Below, one piece after another: positions 39,001 to 51,700 of a stretch of DNA of 64,000 nt. The notes beneath the pieces were generated by a model, which was not told the origin of the DNA, ran no database searches, and worked only from the letters and a program-made list of their open reading frames with translations. How positions within the stretch are numbered: the first letter of the stretch is position 1; every line of letters starts with the position of its first letter. The stretch covers positions 2,604,001-2,668,000 of the forward strand of contig PUFA01000006.1 of the NCBI GenBank assembly GCA_003508835.1, read 5' to 3'. Source of the DNA: Eonycteris spelaea (Eukaryota; Chordata; Mammalia; Chiroptera; Pteropodidae). The position numbers and the translations under genes are program-made.

Positions 39001-42000
39001 AAAGTGATACCAGCCTTCTGGAGTGGCCAACAGTTATGGGGCCAATACAGAGGTCTAGTTCCTCTCTGACCAGGGGGCATAACGTGGGCAATGGGGCAGG
39101 TGAGCTAACCCCAGTCCATGGGGACAGTCACTCTAGGATACCTGGAGTAGTGGAGAGAAGGGGTCTTGCAGTCAGCTGAGTTCATTCTCAACCCAAGTGT
39201 GTCACCTATAAACTGTATGTATGACCTTGGGCAAGATACTTAAGGGCTTGGAGCTCAGTTTCCTGTGCTATACAGCTGGGTTGCTTATAGCCCCTGGGAT
39301 TGCTGGGAGACTTGAACATGATAGGATTACAGCAATTAGCCAAACACACAGTTACATAAAGGTGTTCCAAAAGCCAGGGTCTCTCTCTCTTTCTTTTGGG
39401 CTTTGTTCTCATTGCCTGGGTCTGTCTAGGCTGCAGTTGAGGGAGGACAGAAGATGAACCATCACCTTATCTTGAATTGTCTCATCTCTTTCCTGGATCT
39501 CCCGCTTCAGGCCCAGGATGTCCTTCTCCAGGGACTTAATGACTCCTTGTAGCTTCACCTGCTCTCCCTTCAGGATCTCAATGTCATTGGCTCGCTCTTC
39601 AATCTCCTTTTGCAGACTGCTGAACTAAAGATACAAAGGGCAACAACAAAGACCACACAGTCTTTGAACTTGTCTCCATTCCTCCCAACTATCTGTAAAT
39701 TTAAAGAGCTCCCTATTGAAATTTGGGACAGTCAGGAGTTTCCCAGGCCAAATGGATGATGTAGTATTCTGTCTGGTAAGATCTGGTCCTGTCTCCTTAT
39801 GCAAGGGCAGACTGTCTGCATCAAGAGGTTCTGGAGACCAGCTCCCTGAGTGTACCCAGAGTTTTCCATGACCACGCTGACCTTGAAAGGTTGTAATCCA
39901 TGCCTATCAAGGTCATAGAGATAGAGCCCTAGATGAGCCATCTTAGCCATGTCCAAGAAGGTAAGACATCACTGTCTCCTAGACTGACTAGCAGCATGAT
40001 TTCTAATAGGCAGGAACACGAGGTTGCTTTGAACCTGGTTTCTCTATCGCTAAACAGTTTGGGGAAAACTGGGGCAATTCTATAAGGATCTGAAAATTGG
40101 ATCCCTCCTATCCTAACGATCAGTGACCAAAAACATCTGCTCTGCCTTGTAAATGAAACACCCTCAAGTTTTCTCCCACCCACGGGTCTGAACAGGAGCC
40201 ACCCAGGACTCCCTGGGCCAGGAGCCTGAGGACACTTCCAGGTGAAGACTATATCATCTCCAGAAGACCTCATCTCCATTTCTATCAAGGGTTTAGCTCT
40301 GAAAACTTTGACTGAACCCTAGTTGCCAATAAATGAAAGCCCAGAGAGTGTCCATCAGGGTCACAGTGAACCTCATTATCCCTGGAAAGAGAAGGGGAAG
40401 CCCGGCTGTTGTAATGATGTGGTAAGAATCTGTCTCCCTGACAGTGCAGAGAATCCTCACACCAGGCAGTGCTCTTCTCCCAACCGCCCTGCTGGAGATG
40501 GGAACCTCCAGGCATGACTGACAGGCCGCCCGGGGCAGAGCCGCTGTCAGCGGGCTCCACTGCCTGTCCATGCACCCCACCCATGTGTTCTCTGCAGTAC
40601 TGCCCTTGCCCGCCCCTGGCCCCTCAGGGAACACCTCAATACCTTCTTCCTCATGATGCCTGTTTCTCCTTTGAGCCGCAGGTTTGACTCCTTTTCATCC
40701 CGAAGCTTTTTCTCATACTTGGTTTTGATATCTTGGATTTCTCGATCTTCATCTTCTTCGATCTGTTTCTTGGTTTCTTCAAACTCTCGCAGCTGCTGCC
40801 TGACGTCTTCCTGTGCCTGGCTCAGAGAAAGGGAATGTGTGCTTAGGAAGAAGGGACACATGACACCTTTACGCTAAGAAGACCTGGGATGAGAGGGGCA
40901 CAGGGGGCCTCTCCTGGGGAATGGGAGACAGAGTATTATCACAGAGATGGAAACCAAGGCCATGGGTCCTTTGACCCATCCACTTTCTGTCCTTCTACCT
41001 TCTCTTCTTTCTTTACCTGATTAGGCCTCTGGCTCCATCACTTCAACCATCATCCTACCAACACACCATACCCTGTTCTGCCTCTGATCTTCACCCTGAC
41101 ACCCAGGCTTCCTCCGTCTTTCCTTCACTGAACTTGAGACAGCCGTAATTTTATATTTACTTGTGAAACTACCTCTCTCCCATGAGATGTAAGCTCTTTG
41201 AGGGTAGAAGCCCCATCACACCCATCGCTGAGTCTCCAATGTGCAACATATGTCTGTCAGTGCATAGCAGTTATTCAGTAAATATCTGGATGAATGAGCA
41301 AATCTTTAATTCCCCCCCCCAACTCCTTATTCCCATCAATCCTGACCTTTATCTCCCACTTGAATCCATCCACTTCCCTTTATGCCTCCGCCACTCCCCA
41401 AGCCACTGTTATCTCTTGGCTGGGCTGCTGTGTTGGCCTCCTAAGTAGTCTCCAGTCATGCTTCCCTCCGGTCTGTTCCCACTCTCTAGTCCAGGGGAGC
41501 CTCTAAATCACACCTGTGATCATGCCATTCCCAACCTGAAAGTCTTCCACGGCTCACCCTGTCCCCAGGATGGAGTCGGGTCTACAAGGCTCTGCATGAG
41601 TTAGCACTGGCTTACCTCTCTGGCCTCAGCCATCACTCCCACCCCAAACTCTTGCCAGAGTAAACTAACTTCAGTTCGTCAAACGTGCATGTCCTTCAAT
41701 GGCTGGGCCTGGCACCTGCTGTCCCTCTGTTTTCAGCCCCCTTCCCGTTGCTCTCTCCTATTCTTCCTTCAGCTCTTGGCTCAGCTTTCATTTCCTGTGA
41801 GAAGTTTGCCATTCCTCATCACTTTCTGTTATAATTGCCTGTTTGACAGATTCCTCCACTGGAATGGAAGCTCCTTGATGGCAGGACCACACCTTTCTGC
41901 TTACCACTGGGAACACCCAGCGGTCTCTGGAACATAAGTGGTGCTGAATAAGTAAAAGGCTAGAGGGCCAGATGCTGACTGCCACCTAGTGGTGGAAATT

Positions 42001-45000
42001 TTAGATGGTATCAGAATCAATTGCTTTCCTCTCATACTGACCCTGGCGCTCTCCCAGGGGGCTTGTACCATCCCTGGACTGTGTGTTTTGGGGACTAAGA
42101 GAGACAAGGTGATTTTAAAACTGGACGCAGTGGCCTCTTGAGAAAGGCTTCTCTCCTCGCCAATTACATGTCACCACACTCCTGCTAGGTCAAAGCCTGC
42201 CAAGGTCGGCACTGCCTGCAGCCTACAGTCACCCACAAACCCCTGCTCTCGATTTGGTAAATATTGCTAAAAAGTAAAAGCAGCCCATCCAAATTAGTAA
42301 GATGGCATGCCACGTGGAAGCTTCCTAGGAAAGTTCTGAGTTGAAATCTTACTGACTCGAAATAAAAAAATGCATTGCAACCACTGTGGAAGGTCCTGGA
42401 AGGAAGGCCAGCCTCTCTCCCCTCTGGGTAGAGTCAATACCCACGAGGGCAGAGCTCAGTGATCATAGGATGTCACCGTGTAAGCCACACGGTAGAAAGA
42501 TGTCTAGGGCCCTGAGACTACAAAGGAAGACTCTTTAGCCCTGTGGGAGGGCAGAGGGTTAGGGAAGACTTCCTCCAGGAGTCAGCCCTTGTCCTGAGTC
42601 TATAAGGGTTAAGCACAAGTGGCCAGGAGAAGGAGGAAAAGGAGTCTGGGAAAGAGAAATCATCCTGAGCAGAGAGGCTCAGCGGCTTCGTGGGAAACTC
42701 CCAGATGCTCCATATTGTTATGCTGGATAGGAGGGAGCTGGACAGGGACAACCGGAAATGGGGCTGGGGGTGGGCAGACCCGGGGCAGAGTGGCTCGTGA
42801 GAGTTGTGTTAAGGGACACTCCTCACACTGTGGAACCTGGAACCAAAGCACACGGGGCTCAAATTCCCTCAGTTCCGGCTGCCAGCAGCTCAGGGCTCGG
42901 CCTGCTCTGAGGCTTCTGCCATCAGGAGACCTTCGCCCCTACTTCCCACTTCTCACCACATTTATCCCTCACTTCCAGTTCACCAAACATTTCCAGATGC
43001 CGACTCATCATCTCCTTTGCCATCACTGGGGGTGGTTATGGAGGATTCCATAATAATGTCTCCTTTACTGACCCCTCACTGGCTTGGACATGATGGCTGG
43101 TCACTGGCCGAACTTTATTTTCTGCGGCACCACTCAATAAAACCCCAGTTACAAATGAGGGCTGCTGTGTCTTCCTCACTCACACACCAGCTTGCTGTGC
43201 CATGCTGTGGAAAAGCGCCCAGCCCGGTGGATTAATGCCTCCAGAATTCACGTCTCAGGCTGTAGCTGGGCTCTCAGCCTCCTACCTGCATATACATACC
43301 TCTTCTTGGTCACTTCTCTCTCTCATTCCCTTCAATAACTGCTCCACCCCTTCGTGACTCTCCCACCCACTATTAGCATGCACATATATTGCCGAAATTT
43401 CATGCTGATTATAGGAGTGATCTGGCCTCTCCCAATTTTCTCTTCATCGGTGGGAAACTAGGGATGTGGATTTTGGAAACCCACACTACTTAACATTTTG
43501 TCAAGATTGCTCTGCCTAGATTCCCCTCCCCTCCTGCATTTCCCCATTTCCTGTTCTGACTTATATTCCTCCTGGATCAGATTAGCACCAGCAAGCCTTC
43601 CCCGCCTCCAGGCTGGGTGCACCCTTTGTCTGTATTCCACTACTGTCCTGATCCAAGTGACCACCTCTCTCACCTGACTGAGAAGCAGGCCCCGTGTTTT
43701 ATTTCTGCTGGTCACCTAGCACTCAGGCTGGTAAACCCAAAAAGGCATGATTTGTGTTTGTTAAATCAGTGAAGAAAGGACTTTACCTTGTAATGGGGTT
43801 TCAGACAACCACCTTCCCCATTATTCAGGGCCCTTGTTCCTCTCTAGGTTCTGTAGGCTTCTTCTAGAAAGGTCTCCCCAGTTCTTAAGGCTTGACGGTA
43901 CCGTTAAGATAGAACAATAGGCATGAACTGAACTTAGTCTATCCAAGGAATTTCAGCCTCGAATCTGAGCACCTCCTAGCTCTGGGAGTCCTGTGGTCTA
44001 CAGGGAAATAATGTGTAAAATTAAGGCCAGATGACACGCACACTGAAAGCAAGCTGGGGAAGGAAAAGGTGGTCAAGCAAGGCTTCCCACAACTCTTTGG
44101 GCTCTTCACAGGCCAGGTCTGCAGGACGGCACCATGGAAGGGAGGCGCAGCTTGGCTTCCTGTGAGTACCTCTTCCAGAAGGGTGGTTTTCTCCTGCAGT
44201 TTGGCCTCGTAAAACTCCGTTAGCTCCTCCAGGGCCTGGCTCTTGGTCTCATCGTTATCCCGAAGTTGTTTTTCATATTCCTCCTGCATCCTCTGGGACT
44301 TGAGCTGCAATTCCTGGTACTTCTCATATTCTAGAAGCAACTTTTGGTTGTTGCAATATTCTGGAGAGAAGAAAAAAAGCTATTTAAGGTGGGACAGTAG
44401 CACCAATCTCAGAGGCACCTAAGAAGTTTGAGGGCTTTTCCACCTCCTTCCAGCGCCAGCTAGAACATCTGCCCGCTAAGCCAAGATTCAAATGCCTGCC
44501 CATCGTCCTCACCTATCTCCAACTCTATCATCTCATTAGGCAGCCAAACGCCCTCTCCTTTGCTGTCTAGGCAAAAAGGTTTCCAAGAAAGTGTAGACAG
44601 GGTGTTTGGGGGTTCAGGGCCAAGAAGAATGTGCTGAGTGCACAAAACAGGTAGTAGTATCCTCATTTTGCAGAAGAGTAAGCTGAGGCCCAGTGAGGTT
44701 GGGTGATTCCCTCAAGCTCCCAGCAAGTACATGGTGAGTCTGGCCCCGAGGCAGTCTATCAGGCTCCAAACCTGCACTTTTCCGTATTTACTACTGGCTT
44801 GTGTTTCATCCATGTTTAATGAATGAGTAATACATAGGAGTAAAAATCATGATGTTCCAGGGGATTCATGGCGTCCGTTAATAGACAAATCCATATCACC
44901 TGGGACTTCCGCTGGGTCTGGGGGACTCTCAGAGTCCTAATCAACCCTTCTGACCCTAACCAACCACCTCTGCCCATGTGGGCCCTACTTGTGAACTCAC

Positions 45001-45736
45001 CCAGGTCCTGCAGTTCCCGGCTTTGTTTGTCTAGGAGGTCATCCATGCGTTCACGATGAAATATATCCTGCTTTTCTTTTTCTGTTTTTAAAACCTGAAA
45101 CACGGGGTCGAATGTTATTTCTACACATCTGCTGAAAGCACTACTGAGGCAAGAATGCATTTTATAAACGACATCTGTCTTCCCCCCAAACATTTCTCAA
45201 GCTCATATTTGTACCAAGCACTGTTCTATAAGCAACAACTAAGCTATTGCTTTTTTATTTACATTATATTCTGCTCTCAAAGTTCTATACTTTTGCTATT
45301 TATATCCTACTATGTGGGTCCGGTTCAGTTTCGGAGATGTAGCAAATGCATTTTTGGGTTGAATAAGTAAGAATTCAGTGGAATTCTCTGTTGTTGGCAG
45401 ATCGCTGTCAACTAAATCCTTGGATCTGTTAATGTGTCAGTTTCTAAAGAGGTGTTTTCTTTGATGCAGCAGGAAAGCTCCTTGCAGTCAGCGGAAGTGC
45501 CATCCCTAGGACATGACTTTGTGCTTAGCTTACAGGGGGCACCAAATCAAAGTCTGGTGATTAAATGAATGAAATAATAAAATGAACAGTCATGGTTGGG
45601 TTTTTTTTGTTTTTTTTTTGTTTTTTTGTTTTTTTTTTTAAGCCATACTCTGACCCATGGAGATGACATGAATGAACAAATATCCCTTGAACAATAAATA
45701 GGTTTTGGATGAAGGGCCAGGCAGATCTGTGCTGGA

Positions 45737-45769
<33 letters not shown>

Positions 45770-48700
45770 ATTCTGGGAGAGGCTTGGGCCAAATCTAATT
45801 ACAGGAAGACCATTTAGACTAATTTTAATTAACCTACTGACAATTCAGAGCTCAACAGTCTGCTAGCTCTTTTCTTTCTATACTTAGTTTATCTTGTGAC
45901 CTTTTCATTTTGTTTTTAAATAAACTTCTCTTGGTCATAAAAGTAATATGTTTTCATTGTAGAGAATCTCAAAATTACAGAAAAGTATAAAGGACAAAGT
46001 TTAAATGATCCGGAATCCCAATTTCCAGAATTAATCACTCTGTCAGCTATTTTCTTAAAAACTGTTCTGTGCGTATTTATTTTACCTAATTAATAATATT
46101 CATATGGTTTTATATTCTGCTTTTTTCTACTTAGCACTTTGTTGTGATAATTTCTGATGTTATCGACTATGCTTTAACAGCACCCATTATCATACACCTT
46201 ATTGCATGTGTGAGCACATGCCAGTTCCATCTTGAATAAATTGGAGTAAGTAGGAAATTTCTTTTGATTTGTGGTTGTTCATTTAGTCTCTCAAACAGAC
46301 CTGGTTTTTCGTTTTCAAGGACTCCATTTCCTGGATGAACTTGTCTGTTAGCTCCTTAATCTTCTCAGAATAGTTCATATCCTTTAGTCGCAGCTGATAC
46401 TCATTCTCCATTTTTAATTCTTCCACTCGAGTCTTCAGCTCCAACATGACCTGAGCCTTTGGGGGAAGGACACAGAATGAAGAGCATTCACAGTGCGTTG
46501 AATTGGACTATTTATATCTGTGGCCTTGAGCTCTCTGAGACCTGAAGCTCTGTTTAGTCTACGACTCATGAGTCTCAACTAAAACTTATCTTTCCCCCAC
46601 AAGAGACACGCAAACTAAAAACTAGAAGACATATGAGCTTCTTTTTCTACCTCACAACATATATTCAGTGAGTCCTACTGTGTGCCGGGCATTAGGCTAA
46701 TACCTCCCTCATTTCCTTCAAACATGCATAAATGTCAGCTGCTCAGTGAGGTCTGCCTGGACCACAGTATTTAATCCTGCTGGCCTCCCCTTCCCATTCC
46801 CAGCCCTCACGATCCTCCTCCCGCCCCACTTTTTATTTTCCTTCGATCTTGGCACGTTCTATATATACTTTATTACTTTATTTATTGTCTTCTGTCTTCT
46901 TTCCCAACTAGAAAGTAAGTTCCAAGAAGGCTGAAACCTTTGTTGGGTTTGTACACTGATCTATCCCAAGTACCTAGAAAAGCCCAACGCATAGCAGGCA
47001 TCTGAAAAACATTTTGAATCATGATTCCTGCCCCCCTGGAACTTACATAGCCAGCGAACTTATAGCCCGAGGCAGCCAAATAAACAGCATTACGAATTGT
47101 GGTATGTGCCTATAGCTGGGCGTTCCCAGGACTGTCCGTTTGTCCCTCTGGCCTCACTGTTATTACTTTAAGTTCCTAGGTCTAAGTCTTTTCCCTCTAA
47201 TCCATTATATTTGCCATTGCCACAGTTTTCTAAAATTAATGTAATACACACCACTCATTTTTTTTTTTAAAGTTCACGTTGATGACAGAGTAGGTGAGAA
47301 CTCAGTTGTTTTCTTGTTCACCTATGAGTACACTCTGTGCATCCCCATTCATCTTTTCTGGCCTGTCTCCCCTACTGCTTGTGGACACCTAGAGAACAAG
47401 GAAGGTGTTATGCTCGTTTCTGCATGCCTGGCCAGCAGACTAGCATGAACTTGGCACACAGGAAATACTGAAACAAGAGATGTATACAAGTTGCATGTGC
47501 AAAGTCAGGAAGGTAAGAGTGAGGACGACAGGTCAGGGCACGGTGTATGATCTGGTGCAGGTGGGAGCCAGAGTGTGAGGGAGGAGGCTGAGACTGGGTC
47601 AAACCCTCAAGGTCTCTGTAGGCCCTGCTAAGAAATTTGGATTTTACCCTAGAGGGCCTCCGAAGGTCCTCATCTAACCCACTGCAGCTGACTTTGGCCT
47701 TAGAAAAGACGTCTCTGATGGCAGCGTGGAACATGGGCTAGATTAGAGAAGGCTGAAGGCAGGGGTCCTGTTTTTCAGGAGGAGGATGGTATGGGCTTGA
47801 CCACAGGAGGGAGCAAAGCGGAATGGAAAGATTTAAGAGAGAGACTTAAGGGAACATGGTGCCTGACTGGTTGTGTGGTGAGGGTGAGAGAACCGGAGAT
47901 GAGGACTGTTTCTCCTACCAGATGGGTCCCTGTGGGTGCACTTGGCCTTTCTTGTTTCACTGCCTTATCCCACGAGCCTGGCACAGGACCAGCAACACTG
48001 TCGGCACTAAATAAATATTTATCAGACGAATAAATGACCCAGGGGGTCTGCCCTGAGCTAGTGGAATACATTTACTAGTGGGGATGGTCCAGTGTTTGCC
48101 ATGATCATTGTCCTTCCTCAATCCCTCCTCCACACTGCTGCACAGCAGTCTCTCCAAAATGTAAATCTCTCAAGTCATTCTTGAACCTAAGTCTGTCAGC
48201 GGGTCCTCAGGAAAAATTTCCAAAGCCTAAAACATGGTATAAAGAGGCCCCGCGTGATCTCTCTCCAGCTTCTTCTCCAATCCCTCTCCTTTCCAGGCCC
48301 ATCTAGCCAGGAGCATCTTCCCCAGAGCACCCCTCTCTCATCCCTCTGCACACACTTATTCCTCAGTGAGCAAGATCCTTTCCCATTTGTTCTGGAAGGC
48401 TCCGTCCAAGGCTCACTTCCTCTGGTACTACCTGGCCTGGGTCAGGGTCCTTCCTCCTGTGCCCCAACAACACTGTTCCTTCATCACACTTAATTCCAGT
48501 TTTTATTTCACCTATATTTCCTCCCAGGCTATAAGCTAAAGATCCTCTTATAGCTTTCATCTCTGTGATCCCAGACCTTAGTACAGTGTCTGATACATAG
48601 CAGACCCCTCTGTAAATACTAGTTGGATGAATACTGACTGAATGAGTGGGTAAATGATGGCCTGAGAGATATTTACATAGAATGTCATAGAATATAAAGA

Positions 48701-51700
48701 AAAAAGAGCTGGGAATTCTGGGGAATGTGCTTTTAAAGGACGAGTGGAGGAAGAGCCAGAAAGGAACAGTCAGAGAGGCTCACAGAGAATAATAGGAATG
48801 AGGTCTCGTGGATGCCGAGAGAAACAGGAGTTTTAGGAAGTCAGCAGTACATACACTTGCCATTTCCAGCCTGGCAGCAGTTCTGGCAGGCCTAGCTGGG
48901 GGCTGGGTCAGGAGTCAGCCCAGCCACCGCAGGCCTTTTGGTGCAGCCTGGTATCTCCTATTTGGTCTTTTCTCCTATCCTTTGGGAGGAAGAGAGAAGA
49001 AAACAGAGAGAAGGAAGAGAGGAGACATATTTGGCTCCTGCAGTAGGTCAGACCCCAACTCTCAAAGGCTCTCGTCCCTCCTTTCCTTCCACTTTGCCCT
49101 TTCTGCTGAAAGTTCCAGGGAGCTCTTGGAGGGATCTTGGGAAATGTCAGGGGCCTATCATCCTGTGTGGGGTCCATTTTGGCATTGCTGTTCTGATGAT
49201 TTTACTTGTCTCTATATCTTACGTGACTGTGAGTTTCCTTGCTCACAGGGCCCATGCCTGTCTTTTTACAGATGCATCCCCAGCACCCAGAAAACAGTAG
49301 GTGTTCACTAAATGTGCTTTGGATCCTGGATGAACAGCAATGAGTGCATAGCTTTGTCATCCTCTATAAGCCTCTTGGGTTTACCATCCATTTATCTTCT
49401 CCCTTAGGGAGTGGAACACACAGCTATGTACTCAGAGATCTCTCAAAACATATCTTTATGGGATGTTTACTACATGAATAGGAGGAAAGGCCCTTTGAGA
49501 TAGTGAGTAAGAGAGCAGGCTTTGGATTAAATCCGGATCAGAACTCTGGTCCAGCTACTTATCAGCTCAGTGACTTTGACATACCACTCAACCTTTCTGA
49601 AACCATTTCTTAAAACATGGGAAGAAAAACAGTTTCTTCTTCATAGAGATGTTGTGAGATATAGATGAGAAAACACTTATAAAGTAATCAGCATAGTGCC
49701 TGGTTCATGGCAAACCTAAAAAATGTTGGTTATTGGTTATTATTAATTTTATTGTTTTATTATTGTGGAGTAGTTTTTAGGAATGTTTTATAAACCTCTT
49801 TGTGTGTGTGTGTGTGGGGGTAAAGAAGGCTCCACATACTAGAGTTATTAACTTTCACAGATACAACTGGAATATTCATTTTGTCTGTTCAATTTTGTAA
49901 GTATTGATTGTCTTCCACATGCTATAAACTGCTGGTCATACGAGAAAATTGTATGTCATGGTTTCCACCCTCAAAGAGTAGGAAGAGGAAAGCTAGTTCA
50001 TTGGTTAAAAGTAAAGCACAGCATAAGGCAATCACGTGGCTGAATGACAGGCAGGGTGCGGTAGAAACAATCAAGAAGCAATGAAGAGGGCAGCAAGGCG
50101 GTGTGGGCAGAGAATGTACAGAGAAAGCTGGGCGCTTGGTGCAGCCAGGTGCAGAGGGCCTCAACGTTGGCCCAGGAGTCTGGTAAGTAATTTCCATGTC
50201 CCTCTTCCTCAGATCCAATTCTTACCTTCTCTTCCATGTCTGTTTTAGTAACAAGCACCTCTTCGGCAAAGCCCACTTCCCTCTCTCGCTTAATTCCCCG
50301 ACCATCCTTATCAAAAACCTTCCAGGTGAACAGGCAGCCATCCTTGGCGGCTGTCAGCAGGAATTGGTCATCGAAGGTAAGCAATATCTGAGGAGAAAAA
50401 GACCATGGAGAGGAAGCTTTCTGAGGCTGGAATGACCAGGATTGTGCTGGCTATTGTGCAAGGGCCTCCTTCCATGTAAGCTTGGGAACAGCCTCACGGG
50501 AGGAAGGCTTGATTGTGGGTGAGAACAAGACAGGCGCCCTCATGGGCCTTTGTAATGAAAAAAAAAGAAGCTAGATTATGTCTCTATTCGCTGTGGATTT
50601 GGAATCTGAAGAGTCAGTTATTATTTAGACTATTCAAAGAACTCTCAAAACTCAACAGTAAAAATCTCAGATGATTCCACTAGAAAGTGGGCAAAAGATA
50701 TGAAGACATTTGACAGAAAAGAATATATAGATGGCAAATAAGGCCATTAAAAGATGTTCAACATTATTAGCTATTAGGGAACTGCAAATTAAGACCATGA
50801 TGAGATGTCACAACAACCTATTAGAACAGCCAAAATAAAAATAGTGACAATACCAAATGTTGACAACGATTTGAAGAAACTAGCTCTCTCATGCATTGCT
50901 GGTAGGAATGGAAAATAGCTTAGCAGTTTCTTAAAAAATGAAACATACACTCACCATATGATCTGGCAATCATACTACTGGGCATTTATCCCAGAAAAAT
51001 GAAAATTTAAGTTCACACAAAAGCCTGTACAATATTGTTCATAGCAACTTTACTTGTAATAGCCAAAAACTGGGAGAAAGTCAAAATATCCTACAATAGG
51101 TGGATGGTTAAATAAACTATGGTACATCCTTACCATGCAATGTGACTTGGCAGTAAAAAGGAATAAATTATTGATACATGAAATCACTTGGATGGATCTC
51201 AAGGGCATTATGCTAAGTGAAAAAAGTTACTCTCAAAAGGTCACATACTGCATGATTCCATTTATATGAAATCCTCAAGATGACAAGATTTTGGAAATGG
51301 AAAACAAATGAATGGTGGCTGAAGACTAGGGATGGGGGTGGCAAGCGGGGGCGTGACTAGCAAAGTGCAGCACGAGCAAGCTCTTTGTGGTGAAGGCATA
51401 GTTTCGTATCTCGATTGCAGTGGTGGTGACACTAGTCTATGCATGTGATAAAGTGACATAGAACTACACACACGTATTGAACCAATGTCAATTTTCTGAT
51501 TTGATATTGTATTATAGATACATTATATGTAATTATTGGGGATACTGGGGGGAGGGTACATAGGACCTCTGTGCTATCTTTAAAATTTCCTGTGAATCCA
51601 TGATTACTTCAAAATAAAAGGAAAAAAAAAGAATTAACTATGAAAAATGTCTTCTCACAATCAGCAGTATTTGTCAAGAACCTTAAAAATGGCAATGCTC

